Assembly (NCBI GenBank): GCA_034670405.1
Contig: JAXDDX010000339.1
Coordinates: 1 to 64,000 of the forward strand
Length of the DNA stretch: 64,000 nucleotides
Direction: 5' to 3'
DNA from: Hoplostethus atlanticus
Taxonomy: Eukaryota; Chordata; Actinopteri; Trachichthyiformes; Trachichthyidae
Below, one piece after another: positions 23,901 through 34,127 of the stretch. The notes under the pieces were generated by a model. The model saw nothing but the letters and a program-made list of their open reading frames with translations. It had not been told where the DNA came from and did no database searches. Each line of letters opens with the position of its first letter. Position 1 is the first letter of the stretch. Both the position numbers and the translations under genes were made by a program.

Positions 23901-23980
23901 CCACAAATCCTGCATGCTTTACATGCCACTGCAATGTGGGCTTTGCATGAAACACATCTTTTCAGTGTAGATCCCGGCAT
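20978..23980 (-). CDS. KDZ transposon accessory gene, 7 coding exons, 299 aa, unknown function
   Basis: Exons in reading order: 23980-23780, 23179-23014, 22916-22653, 22389-22291, 22167-22097, 21951-21908, 21032-20978 (stop 20978-20980). They sum to 900 nt with matching phases and GT-AG introns. Residues 9-26 hold two Cys pairs plus a fifth Cys (C9xxC12, C20xxC23xxC26), as in a small zinc ribbon, followed by a basic stretch. Exon 3 has four EEDLS-[TA]-HPG repeats and a KKCR basic patch. Exon 4 has KTPTAV-type repeats. The end, residues 276-295, carries CTGC and WKDTWEP. I do not recognise the family. Its position inside the transposon, convergent to the transposase, suggests a transposition cofactor, regulator or captured host gene. 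Function is inference. Confidence 0.75.
22750..22866 (-). repeat. 27-bp tandem repeat, four units, coding
   Basis: Four copies of a 27-bp unit (CCTCCTCTCCAGGGTGGG core on the plus strand) encode the acidic nonapeptide repeats in exon 3 of the accessory gene. Units differ at one or two positions, for example GGGCGCT against GGTGCT. The length is a multiple of three, so copy-number change would keep the frame. Confidence 0.9.
23270..23612 (+). mobile_element. L2-type LINE 3' tail in intron 1 of the accessory gene
   Basis: The end, GAATAAAAGCGTCTGCTAAA then TTAATAAAATGTAAATGTA (about 23,571-23,609), is the familiar 3' end of fish L2-like LINEs and their SINE partners. The upstream bases include a short local repeat (TGCACTT[AG]AGATACGATGTTG, twice, 23,343-23,386). 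The 5' limit is uncertain. Confidence 0.6.
23640..23716 (+). mobile_element. LINE 3' tail, same family as 48,140-49,030
   Basis: The segment TTCATTTCACTGCACACC...GTGTGTATGTGACAAATAAACTTCTTGA matches the tail at about 48,972-49,027. Here the AATAAACTTCTTGA unit is doubled. Only the last ~75 bases of the LINE are present, a typical 5' truncation. Confidence 0.7.
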
Positions 23981-23993
23981 TGTTATAAATGTG

Positions 23994-24510
23994 TCTGTAG
24001 AAACATGTTTGAAAAAGTGAATGGTAGCAGGAGCTGCAATATAGAACACATGATGTTGTAATCCCTGGCCAATCTTTCTCTCGCTCTATCTGGAGGGGGG
24101 GGGCGACATGTTGTTTAACCCAAAAAGTTATTACTGCTAGTTATATGTAACGTTGAAAATAAATCCCCCATTATTAGGAATATCTAGCTAGCGACCTCTG
24201 AGCGAATTTAATGCAAAATGTACATTAACTTCATAGCTAAACTAGCTTTTAGCTAGTTGTGTTGATTAGCTTGAATAAATAATTAATACAATGACAAAAC
24301 TGGTGATTGGCATGGGCAGCTAATTGAAAACTACAAAACGAACATACTCTAGTCTAAAGTATGTCGAATAACATTAATTAGCTGTACTATATAGCAAATG
24401 TACCATATTGCAAAGAGCCTTACCTTGATTGTGAGAGGAAAAGTACGGAGCGCGTGTTACACCGTAATCTGTGACCGCAGAGGTCGCTGTTGCATATTTT
24501 CTGCAGGCAT
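23994..24510 (-). other. Putative 5' UTR exon and promoter region of the accessory gene
   Basis: On the minus strand a CAATCAAG|GTAAGG donor ends an exon at 24,424, and a TTCTACAG acceptor precedes 23,994, 14 bases before the ATG at 23,980. A non-coding first exon at about 24,424-24,510 is therefore likely. From 24,440 to 24,520 the DNA is locally GC-richer than its neighbourhood, as expected of a promoter. Confidence 0.45.
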
Positions 24511-25109
24511 GTTGTCGAGAACGGACATGAAGTCAAAGAAAATGTTAGTTCATAGTTTATTTCATAAACTGCAGTAAACGGTTGTTTCTAAAACTTAATT
24601 TGAAAAATGATTGTATTATTTTTTACCTCATTTGGGCATTATGACAAAAACATAACCAGTTTGAGCAATCACAGAGGGGCTCGTAACGAAAAGAAAGATC
24701 CCCCCCCTGTTATTAAATGTGGTTTATAAATAAATTTGATTTGATTTGATTAGCATTTTACAGACACATACTATGGCTGGGGTGTTTAGTATGATCCACC
24801 ACCGTTGCTTCTTTCTCCATAAGAAGCAATAACAATCAGCGGGACATCGGGAGAATATTTTTTTTTATCAGTGGGATATTTTAAATGGGCTATACATACA
24901 GGATCAAACACTTTAGCATTGAAACGTGAAAACAAAACTATCATTGATCATGCATTACTGTATTAGTGCTGATTCACTCATGTTCAGCAGAGGATTTAGT
25001 TTGGAAATCGAGCTATTTATTTTCAGAACCTGCTATTTATTTAGTCTATTTTCAAGTATAAACAAATTGCAAAAAATAAGAAGGTAGAAAATCAATAAAT
25101 CCTTCAATA
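24511..25109. other. KDZ transposon right spacer
   Basis: This is AT-rich, non-coding sequence. It includes a TTTGATTTGATTTGATT microsatellite (about 24,735-24,752) that looks like a LINE 3' tail. Nothing else is recognised. Confidence 0.5.
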
Positions 25110-25465
25110 TCCATGTAACAATGCTCGCTACTCCCGGGGCCGCGACAGACAGAGACAAGGCAGGGAGGAGAGTCAATGGTCAACCAGACCGCTTTATTTA
25201 CACACAGTCAATAAGTTCACCGGCCCGATCTTGACGGCCGCTCTTTCAGCGCCGTCGCGCTCGGCTAGCGCACCGCCCCTCCGTCCCGGCAGGTCAGCCG
25301 CGGAGCACCAAAGCTGGCCTAGTCCGCCAGGTTTACAGGCAGCTACCAGCTCCAACCCCGACTGGCCAGCTCTTCCAGGTCTGCACGGCTGCATCCTCCG
25401 GGAACAGGGACGGTCGCCGCTGCTGGTTCCGCTGCACCCTCCGCTCCACAAAAATAAATTACAGT
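25110..25465 (-). repeat. GC-rich island, possible solo LTR
   Basis: This block is strikingly GC-rich within the AT-rich transposon arm. On the minus strand it has AATAAAGCGG (complement of about 25,186-25,196), followed by a stretch ending in GAGCATTGTTACA, much like an R-U5 end of an LTR. No TSD could be fixed, and the outer limits are uncertain. Confidence 0.35.
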
Positions 25466-25603
25466 AACAACAACCATAACAACTTCAAAACTTGTGGATT
25501 TGTGCCACAAACTTCAAAACTTGTGGATTTGTGCCACGAAAGCCTACCATAAAAACTAAAAATGCGTGGATTTAAAAACGCGTGGATTTGTTCCAGGAAA
25601 GGT

Positions 25604-25768
25604 ATTAGTAAGCATTCGTACGTCTTGCAATGTGTAGATACGTAAACATATTTACGTTACAATGACTCCATACGTAAATAATGTACGTATCAATACGTAA
25701 AGATATGTACGGGTGCTGTGACATTACTTTACGTAAGATTTCCTACGAATGGTTATGAGATCACGTTG
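25604..25768 (-). repeat. Right terminal inverted repeat of the KDZ transposon
   Basis: This is the reverse complement of 10,166-10,330, with the same chain of ACGTA-containing motifs and only scattered substitutions. Just inside it, at about 25,473-25,600, an AACTTGTGGATTTGTGCCAC motif is tandemly repeated twice, with two looser copies. Confidence 0.92.
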
Positions 25769-25775
25769 GATAGAG

Positions 25776-28700
25776 AGTGGCAGGAGCCTGATGACACCGG
25801 GAGCAGGCTGGGTCAACGTCTGGATATATCCTAGCTAGCCTACTCCTGGAGAGGTGAAGCCTATGAAATACTCTAAATTGAAGCAAACCATGTCTGATAC
25901 AGATGGATGTTGAATGTATTCTCTTAATCGCCAATTGCCAGGAGCTATCTGAGATGTCATAGCCAAAGTCCTCCTCCCACGCCATCTTAATATGATTAAG
26001 TGAAGGGGGGGTAATCTCTTGGATATCACTGTACAATCTACTCACAGCCCCCCTATGTGTTGGATCCTGGTCCAGCCACTCATCTATCCAACTATCTACC
26101 GGGGGTGAAGGAAACGGGGAGAAGTGCTTCCTAACAAAGGCGCGCACCTGCAAATACCTGAAGAAATGTGAGCGGGGGATACTGTATCCACACACCAATT
26201 GGTCAAAAGACATGAACACCCCATCTTTAAACAAATCCCTCACCCGCCCCAGACCACTCCTGGACCACACCCGGAAAGCAGAGTCCATGAGAGAGGGTGG
26301 AAAAAGTGCATTAGCCACAATTGGGAGAGAGGGCAAGGCCTGTCTGCGCTTAACATGGGTCCTGAACTGAGACCATATTCGAAGAGAGTTACTCACAATA
26401 GGATTATTTGTGAGGCGCTGTTTACTGAGAGGCAACGGAGCACACACTAAAGAGGATAAGGATACAGATATGGACTTATCTAGCTCCTTAAAAAATGATT
26501 TTGGAATAAAAACCGGTACTGTCTGGAACAGGAATAGGAACCTGGGCATAATTGTCATCTTGACAGAGTTCACTCTTCCAGCCAATGATATAGGGAGTGT
26601 TGACCAACGAATAAGGTCTTGCTTGGCTTTCTCTAGGGCTGGTTTAAAGTTCTGTTTGAATAGGTCTTTGTATCTACGGGTTACTGATACACCCAGATAT
26701 GTAAAAGCATCCCGAGTTTCAGTCAGTGGATAAGCCTCAAACGACATCCGTCGAGCCTGGTCATTGATCGGAAAGAGTAAACTCTTAGTTAGGTTAATCC
26801 TATACCCTGAGAACTTACCAAAAATTGAAATGATATCTAATGCCCTTGGGATAGAGACAGAGGGATTTGATAAAAGAAGCACCAGGTCGTCCGCATATAA
26901 AGACAATTTGTGAACTAGACCCCCCCTATTGATGCCTGTGACATCCCTGGCACCTCTTAGGGCAACCGCCAGCGGCTCCATGGCTAGGTCAAATAAAAGT
27001 GGGCTCAGCGGACAGCCTTGTCTAGTCCCTCTACCTATCTGGAAATACCTTGAGACAGTGCTATTTGTACGAACTGCAGCCTGGGGTGCAGCATATAAGA
27101 CCCTAATCCAAGAACAAAAAGTCGGTCCAAAACCAAATCTGTCCAAACTTTTATAAAGGTACTCATATTCAATCCGGTCAAATGCCTTGTGAGCGTCCAA
27201 GGAGAGCACAACCTCTGCCATGGGAGTTTCTGGAGAGTACAGAACATTAAACAACCTGCGTAGGTTACCAAAAAGTTGCCTTCCTATAATTAAACCGGTC
27301 TGGTCTGGGTGTATTACTGTAGGCATAACCGATTCCAGTCTGCCAGCCAGAACCTTTGTTAAAATCTTATAGTCACAGCAGAGCAGGCTAACAGGCCGAT
27401 ATGATTCACATTTCAGAGGGTCCTTTCCTTTTTTGAGAAGGACTGAAATCGTGGCTTGGGTCATAGTAGGGGGGAGAGATTTGCGTTCCAGTGCCTCAGA
27501 GTAAACCTCCTTTAAGAGAGGGGTTAATTTGCTTGCAAATTTCTTAAAGAACTCAATCGGGAAGCCGTCTGGCCCAGGAGCTTTACCGCTCTTCATCTTC
27601 CTAATTGCCTGGTCTATTTCAGCTGCTGAGATGCTATTGTCGAGATCTGTCCTATCACGGGGGGCCACGGTCGGCATCTCAAGATCATCGAAAAACTGTG
27701 TCATACGCGTGCTATCACAGTTTTCGGTAGTGTAAAGGTCTTCATAAAATTTCTTAAATTGGTCATTTATATATTTTTGATCTGTCGTGGTCCCATCCGG
27801 GGCGTCAATCTCCGCTATAAACCCAGCCTCCGAGGATTGTCTCAGCTGGTGGCATAACAGTTTACTAGCCCGCTCCCCATGCTCATAAAACTCCTGACGG
27901 GATTTGAGGTGGAGCTCCTCTGCCACCCCGGATGAAAGAGTATCAAATTCTGTCTGTAATGCTATTCTCTCCCTGTAGAGGTCAGCAGAGGGAGCTGCTG
28001 AGTGTCTGTGGTCCAAAACATTTATCAGAGAGATCAGCTCAGTAAGGCGTGCCGACCGTCTTTTATTCATACTGGCATTATAAGATATTATCTGTCCACG
28101 CAAGTATGCCTTCAATGTTTCCCAGAGGTTACAGTAGGTTGTATCAGGCAGCTGATTCGTTTCCAGAAAGAAGTCGATTTGAGTCGATAGGAAGCTAACA
28201 AAATCTTCATCAGCTAGAAGATGTGGGTTAAGTCGCCAGGTGCGTTGTGGACACACATTATTCGGAAAGCAAAGTGACATTCTCACCGGGCTATGATCAG
28301 ATACAACTATGCCCTCGTATTCAATAGACCTCAGCAGGGGGAGGAGTTTCTTGTCTAACAGAAAATAGTCTATCCTAGAATATGCTTGATGCACTGGTGA
28401 AAAAAACGAATACTGTCTGGACCCTGGATTTTTATGTCTCCATACATCGATCCCCCCATAAGTCTGCAGAAAGGCATTAATTGTCTCTGCTGATTTACTT
28501 AGCGTCGCAGGTGTGGCCCTGGAGCGATCCAGAGCCGGATTAAGAACACAGTTCAGGTCTCCGCCCCAAATCAGATTTTGGCTATTCAGTTCTGGAAGTA
28601 AAGTGAAAAAGTCTCTGAAAAATTTAGCATTATCCCAATTGGGAGCATAAACACATGCCAGCACCACTGGTAAATTATAAAGATGACCTTGCACTATGAC

Positions 28701-29009
28701 AAAACGGCCGTCCCTGTCAGAAACAACCTTTGATTGTATAAATTGTACATTCCTGTGGATAAGAATGGCGGTGCCTCTGCATTTAGCATTAAATGTAGAA
28801 TGAAAAATCTGGGAAAAGCCCCCTCTCTTAAGTCTGGTGTGGTCCTTGTTAAGCAAATGAGTTTCAGTCAAAAATGCTATATCTGTCCGTAACTTTGATA
28901 GTTGTGAAAATATCTTACTCCGCTTTACAGGATGATTGAGCCCTCTGGCGTTCCAATTAGTGAATACAGTTTCTGCCCGCTTTGCTCTATTAGTATTAGA
29001 ACCCATCAT
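25776..29009 (-). pseudogene. L1 ORF2: endonuclease and reverse transcriptase, cut by the KDZ transposon
   Basis: This minus-strand frame starts at ATG 29,009 and stays open for about 1078 codons to the KDZ insertion. It then runs a few codons into the transposon and stops at 25,761. Residues ~15-255 are an APE-type endonuclease (NWNARGLNH, SRIDYFLL, SDHSPV). Residues ~480-760 are a reverse transcriptase with APGPDGFPIEFFKKF, GTRQGCPLSPLLFDLA and the YADD active site. The last part holds a Cys/His motif (CSRCHQAP) whose partner residues lie at 9779-10,165. Such proteins nick DNA and prime reverse transcription of the LINE RNA. As split here it would lack its C-terminus. Confidence 0.93.
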
Positions 29010-29692
29010 ATTTCCTTATCAAAAATTATTGCAGCCTGACTAGAAACAACATATTTAGTACTAGAAAACATTCTGAAGAATGAAAATTCTCTGTATGAAC
29101 ATTGTGGAGCTGAAGGTGGATGACAAGAAAAAACTGAAAAACAAAACAGCATGTAACATATAACAATCACAAAACCCCAATGCTGGCCCCTCCCCAATTG
29201 AGAGGCTGCATACCCCACTTGCATGTTATCCTCTAACATAAACATACGCTACTAAAGGCTTACCTCGTGAGACGGCGCCTCACCAGAACTGTATGAACAT
29301 CTGAGGAAATGATGCAGCTATAAATCCACAAACTGTAATCCAAAATCGAACTCCCTTATTATAACTTGTCCAAAATAGGCTAATATCGGTTTCTATAGGG
29401 CCTATAGCAGCCATAAACAACCATAAAACCTGGTCTATGATAATAGGGCAGCAGGCCTATAAAGCCAGCCACCCACCCAAAATATTATAAACCCGTGTTG
29501 GAATGGGCCCAACCAAAATGAAAATGAAACATGGAAAGTAGTAGGCCTACTGTATTATCCTCTCGTTAGCAGGCCCTCGGGAGAGCAAAACAGTCTCTAG
29601 TCCATGAGGACTCCTGTTGCCGTAGGCTAGTCTATAATAGGTGTAAAGCATTAGGCTACCGGAATAACGTCGCCTTATTAGTCCTACCGGTC
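29010..29692 (-). other. L1 spacer between ORF1 and ORF2
   Basis: This is AT-rich LINE sequence of about 680 bases between the ORF1 stop and the ORF2 start. A short minus-strand frame at 29,006-29,245 has no recognisable domain and is probably chance. Confidence 0.6.
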
Positions 29693-30580
29693 TCACTTTT
29701 TGCGTAAGTTCTTCAGAATGAAGTCCTTAGCCCGTTTGGCATCGTTGAAGCTGTTACGCTGGCCATCCGACGTTGTAATCCTGAGCTCCGCTGGGTACCA
29801 CAGGCCAAAGCGTATCGCCTCGCAGGTCCTCAGCAAACCCCGCACCTCGTTGAATTCGGACCTCTTCTTGGCTACTGCTTGAGTGAAATCCTGTTGAACG
29901 CGAATCTTATCCCCATCCCCAGTAGTCAGTTCTTTCATTTGTCTAGCTTTCTTCAGTATTGCCTCCTTCTCCTGGAAATAGTGACATCTGATGATAAAGG
30001 CTCTCGGTGGTTCGTTGTCACCAGGTCTCATCCGCAGCGTTCGGTGCGCCCGGTCTAGTAGAGGGAGCTTGTCGAGGCCGAGTGTCTCCTTCAGGCAATG
30101 AGACATGAAATCAGGCGGATTCTTTCCGTTCTCCCTCCCCTCCTTTATCCCGGTAATGCGCAGGTTACAGCGGCGCGACCGTGCCTCCAAATCTTCGCTT
30201 CGTGCCTTCTGTGTAGCGAGTTCTCTCTGCACGTTAGCCATGTCCCGCTCCAGAGCGGCAATCGAATCTGAGTGGCTGTTCGCTGCCGATTCGAGGGTGA
30301 CCACCTGTTTGTCCAGAGCCTCACTTCTGGCGGCCGCGTTGTCATTAGCCAGTTTAAGTTCTGCTCTGAGCTGGTCAACCTGACTCCGAATTTCGGCTGT
30401 TTGTGTCTCCGCTTTAGTGATTAGTTCAGTCCTTAGCTCAGCTATCGCTTGGAGGATAGCCTCCTGCCCCGAACTGTCACTGAGGGGACGTGAGGGCATG
30501 TTTGTGCTAGCTTCTGAGCTAGCCTCTGGGCTCGCCCTGTTGCTAGCAAGCTTCTCCGGTTTTTTCCCGCTTCTCGACAT
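29693..30580 (-). CDS. L1 ORF1 protein (RNA-binding chaperone type)
   Basis: This is a 295-aa minus-strand frame with ATG at 30,580. Residues ~1-45 are basic and Ser-rich. Residues ~45-140 form a long heptad-rich coiled coil (alternating Leu/Ala with Glu/Arg). Residues ~150-295 have the fold pattern of the L1 ORF1p RRM and C-terminal domain (RRCNLRITGIKEG, LDRAHRTLR, PRAFIIRCHYFQEKEAIL). In L1-type LINEs it trimerises, coats the LINE RNA and assists target-primed reverse transcription. The frame is intact. Confidence 0.9.
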   Translation of the reverse strand: MSRSGKKPEKLASNRASPEASSEASTNMPSRPLSDSSGQEAILQAIAELRTELITKAETQTAEIRSQVDQLRAELKLANDNAAARSEALDKQVVTLESAANSHSDSIAALERDMANVQRELATQKARSEDLEARSRRCNLRITGIKEGRENGKNPPDFMSHCLKETLGLDKLPLLDRAHRTLRMRPGDNEPPRAFIIRCHYFQEKEAILKKARQMKELTTGDGDKIRVQQDFTQAVAKKRSEFNEVRGLLRTCEAIRFGLWYPAELRITTSDGQRNSFNDAKRAKDFILKNLRKK

Positions 30581-30754
30581 TATTCTCCAGCCAAAAAATC
30601 CAAATATTCAACTAGTAGTGTACACCTTATAATTCGCTAAAGAGTGGTTCGAAAAATAACAACATTAATTAGCTGCTTCCAGATTGAAAAGTAGTTCTAG
30701 TGAGGAGCTCGGTAGAAACACGTCTTCACATGGCACTGCCACCGGAAACCCCCC
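30581..30754 (-). other. L1 5' UTR
   Basis: These are the bases between the ORF1 start and the TSD copy at 30,755-30,766. A short plus-strand frame that starts here and runs into gypsy integrase is a chance fusion, not a gene start. Confidence 0.7.
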
Positions 30755-30766
30755 AAGAACTGGTGT

Positions 30767-32404
30767 ACAGGTACGTTCACTGTGAAATGGGTCACCTGGG
30801 GGTAGAACGGGTTGTACACCTTGCTAGGCAGTGGTTTTATTGGCCTGGGATGCAAAAAGACATTGAGTTTTTTATAACCCAAGTTTGTAAATGCAACATC
30901 CAAAAAAAACCTACAGTCCACAGCAGGGCCCCCATGTGTCATGTACCTGCAACAGCACCATTCGAGATGGTTTCCATAGACTATCTTCACCTTGAAAAAA
31001 GCAGGGGAGGGTATGAGTATATGTTAGTGATTATTGACAACTTCACTAAGTTTGCACAAGCCTACCCAACCCGTAACAAATCAGGAAAACAGCAGCAGAG
31101 AAAATTTTTAATGAGTTTGCTTTGAAATTTGGCTTCCCTGCTAAAATACACCACGATCAAGGCAGAGAATTTGAAGACCAGTTATTCAGAAAGCTGCAAA
31201 GATGTACTGGTATGGCAAACTCAAAAACAACTCCCTACCACCCACAAGGGAACCCAGCTGAAAGATTTAATCGTACCTTGTTATCAATGCTGCTTAGATG
31301 AGGAGAAAAAGGGAAATTAGAGTGACTGTGAATAAAGTTGTTCATGCGTACAACTGCACAACCAGTGAGGCAACCGGTTACTCCCCTTTCTATTTGCTCT
31401 TTGGTAGAAAGCCCCGTCTGACAATTGACTTGATCTTTGAGATAAATGATGAGGAAGGATCTAACTCATATCAGGAGTATGCTCAAAAATGGCAGCAGCA
31501 AATGAAAGAAGCATATGACATTGCATCCAAAAACATTAAAAAGACTAAAGCAAGAGGAAAAATGTACTATGATCAAAAGAGGCAAAGTGCAGTGCTTTCT
31601 CCAGGTGACAGGGTCCTTGTGAGGAATATGTCAGAGCGTGGAGGACCTGGAAAATTACGCTCATATTGAGAAGACCAAATACACATTGTGGTCTCTCAAA
31701 AGGGGAAAGACAGTCCAGTGTATGAGGTAAAGCCTGAACATGGCTCAGGTTGAGGTAGAATCCTCCATCTCAACATGTTGATGCCATGTAATGCTTTGCC
31801 ACTGGAGGAACCAGCCCAAAGAACTGTGGGAGGACAAAAATCCCATATTCAACAAAGAAAGGGACAAGGAAACTAAAACAGATGAAACATCAGAGGACTC
31901 AGAGAGCTAAGATGAGGAGGAATGTTGCTGGGCTAATAGACTGAGATGACACCACCACAACCAGCCTGGAGATCGAAATGTTGCACGTCCAGTTACTCCT
32001 GAAATAGTTCATCAGCCTGAACTTGATGCTAAAGCGGAGGAGTTCAGAATGGAGACTCCAGTGCAAATGCTTGTGGACAATGACATTACTGGAAATGTCA
32101 CTACAGAAGATGACACTCAAGAGGTGACACAAACTGTTCAACCTGCAGACCTGCCCAGCAATCAGGAGACAGAACTTTCTGACTCACAGCCACGCAGGTC
32201 ACAGAGAGAAAGGCGACCTAAAGAGACATTGACATATGAATCATTAGGTCAACCTACTCATCGTGTGGTGGGGCTTCACACCAACCCACTGTACCAAAAT
32301 ACTCTGGCACCAGCATATGGACAATACAGTGTGCCCTGGCCACGTCCACAGATGTTTGGAACACACCTGGTTTATCCTACTCTTGTCCCTGTAGGATACT
32401 ACTG
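30767..32404 (+). pseudogene. Gypsy pol fragment: integrase and C-terminal tail
   Basis: It begins with the integrase HHCC zinc region ([20 protein letters not shown]), then the catalytic core with SIDYLHLE and [14 protein letters not shown] frameshift falls near 31,120 and the core resumes as HHDQGREFE and [18 protein letters not shown] before another shift near 31,290. The frame at 31,298-31,669 continues the integrase C-terminus (GYSPFYLLFGRKPRL, then PGDRVLVRN). The tail at 32,049-32,404 has an RRSQRERRPK basic patch. Multiple frameshifts and a stop at 31,667 mark it as dead. Confidence 0.88.
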
Positions 32405-32954
32405 AAAGACTGTGTTAGTAGGTTCCATATGGACTGTTGCAGATTATTCTGGGAAGTATGGACACAGTAACATGGACTCTTTGTGAACTGAGTGGTTACT
32501 GTCCATTATGTGTGTTATGGGACAAAAAGGACTGAGATAAAGTGGGGGACTGAAATCAAGACTGATTTTGTTGTTTATGCTCACATGGTTTAAATAACTG
32601 AAATGTGAAATGACAGAAATGTTTCTGTTTCAGAGTAATTGTGTAGTACTGCATTATAGTTACAACTACTCAGGGTTAAACTACCTTTTAAGTTTAAACA
32701 CTATAGTGTTATTTAAGAGTGAAGTGTGATGAGATCACATGCTATGCAATAGTGATGTACTATATTGGTAAAACCTGTTGAAATGCACTTAAAACCATTT
32801 ACTTGTTTCTGACTTTCAAAAGAAAGCCATCGCCATAAGTGAGTAATATGTTTAATATTGCAGTTATAATTAAGTATTTTTATATGCCATAGTTCACTTT
32901 GCACTAGAAATTAATGCCAACGTTGAGGACAACATTTATTTTGCAGGGGAGGAA
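32405..32954 (+). other. 3' untranslated region of the decayed gypsy element
   Basis: This is non-coding sequence between the last pol frame and the 3' LTR. It ends with a purine-rich tract (GCAGGGGAGGAA, 32,943-32,954) that fits a polypurine tract. Confidence 0.6.
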
Positions 32955-33282
32955 TGTAACACCTGTAAAAAGATATTTTTACCAGCCCAATCCCTTCAAT
33001 GTAATGTTTTGTTTAATAATATACTGTGGCATGTAGTTATTTTGGTCAGTTCAAGGTTTATTGCACCTGCCAGTAGGTGGCGGAGTGAGAGGTTTGTAGT
33101 ACATTTACTGGAAGACATAGAAGAAGGCGAGTGGGAGTGGTTGGTCTGTGCCGATAGTGGGGAATGGTAGGTGTCTGGTACTACCATATAGCCAACTTGT
33201 ATGCTTCACCAAATCTTGCCGCAAAGTAATAAAGGAACGTTTTCTACACCACTAATGCAGTCGCTGTGTAAATAGTGTAACA
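32955..33282 (+). repeat. 3' LTR of the decayed gypsy element
   Basis: The 328-bp segment starts TGTAACACC right after the polypurine tract and ends AGTGTAACA. An AATAAA signal lies at about 33,228-33,233. The partner 5' LTR is not in the window, so the TSD cannot be tested. Confidence 0.7.
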
Positions 33283-34127
33283 TATGCGCACTGGTAAACA
33301 CATACAGCGAGACCTACCTCAATTCTATGCAATGGCGATAATTCTTATTGCTCTAAAAACCTCAGAAATAAAAGTCCTTTCCACCTTTCCACACACTAAA
33401 TTACTTTTAGCCTGGTTCTAGCCACAATTTGGAATCTCAGCTGATTTTCAAGATCAGACCAACGTTAGTTTGAAGTGGTCATACAGATTTTGTACTGTGT
33501 GAGGGTTCGGGACTTTCATCTCTTGGGACCATTGCCATAATTTCTAACATGTTGGTATTTTTTAGAACATTCATCGACCTCCTGGAGTAGCTGAAGATTT
33601 CAAGATTTTTGAAAGGTCAATGAGTTCTTGTTTGCGAAGGCATGAGTATTGTTAGGATAAGACAGCAGCCATTGAAGAATACTAATTACAGGTCTTCAGT
33701 TGACCTCTTTCATTTCTCTGCTTTATGTACTGTACAAAGCATAACATTTGTCTCCTCTGATATTGGAGGAAAGGGATACACTGGCATTTAGTCATCCCAG
33801 TGGCAAACTGCCTTGAAACATGTCAGGTCCCAGAGCTGAGATATTGGGTGTAAACTGGGAGATACTGGATGTGTCACCTGGGATTTATTTCTCCCTATTT
33901 CTCTTAAATAAAAAACGAAGCATATTTCTGATTAGGGGAAGTGAATAAGCAATGCTTTCCCCTTCTTCAAAATAGCACAAACTGAATCAATACCAGACAT
34001 GTAAAAACTCCCACTCACAAATGCAAGAAAAAACAAGATTTCTCAATGCAAAGTTTCCCTTTTATTGTAACATGGCCAATAAAGTGGCATGTTAAAAGTA
34101 AACATTGCATCTTCTCATTGGTTGAGT
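33283..34127. other. No gene seen
   Basis: This is AT-rich, unique-looking sequence without a supportable open frame or a recognised repeat. Confidence 0.5.

Larger units (their letters stand above)
10166..25768 (+). mobile_element. KDZ (Zisupton-like) DNA transposon, 15.6 kb, with two intact-looking genes
   Basis: The ends are ~165-bp inverted repeats (10,166-10,330 and 25,604-25,768) that both start with CA. They are flanked by GATAGAG at 10,159-10,165 and 25,769-25,775 (7 bp perfect, or 8 bp with one mismatch; as far as I recall Zisupton makes 8-bp TSDs). Inside are a 16-exon KDZ transposase on the plus strand and a 7-exon unknown gene on the minus strand. The decayed tail of a second KDZ transposase, a solo LTR, LINE tails and a 764-bp inverted-repeat element also lie inside. 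Both genes keep open frames, so the transposon could be young or still active. Confidence 0.92.
9607..30754 (-). mobile_element. L1/Tx1-type LINE, full length but split by the KDZ transposon
   Basis: The LINE runs on the minus strand from a 5' end near 30,754 to a 3' tail of AAT repeats at 9607-9620. It is flanked by the 12-bp duplication AAGAACTGGTGT (9595-9606 and 30,755-30,766). Its own sequence is 9607-10,165 plus 25,776-30,754, about 5.5 kb, with a 5' UTR, ORF1, ORF2 and a 3' UTR. The KDZ transposon entered ORF2 and duplicated GATAGAG. Removing it restores the ORF2 frame. Apart from that break I saw no stop in ORF1 or ORF2, so the LINE was probably young when hit. Confidence 0.92.
7631..33282 (+). 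mobile_element. Decayed Ty3/gypsy retrotransposon, split by nested insertions
   Basis: The pieces run in order: 7631-8695 (end of reverse transcriptase, RNase H, linker), 9471-9606 (linker), 30,767-32,954 (integrase, C-terminal region) and 32,955-33,282 (3' LTR). They are separated by a solo LTR (8696-9466) and an L1 LINE (9607-30,754 with its own insertions). The linker frame reads straight into the integrase zinc domain once the LINE and one copy of its 12-bp TSD are removed, which shows this is one element. The 5' LTR, gag, protease and most of the RT are missing at the DIRS-like border. Several stops and frameshifts mark it as dead. Confidence 0.85.

Noticed and set aside
30700..31125. 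Gypsy integrase frame appearing to start with its own ATG-like codon at 30,700
   Set aside because: The first ~20 codons are L1 5' UTR. The true gypsy sequence starts after the TSD at 30,767, so the apparent N-terminus is a chance fusion.
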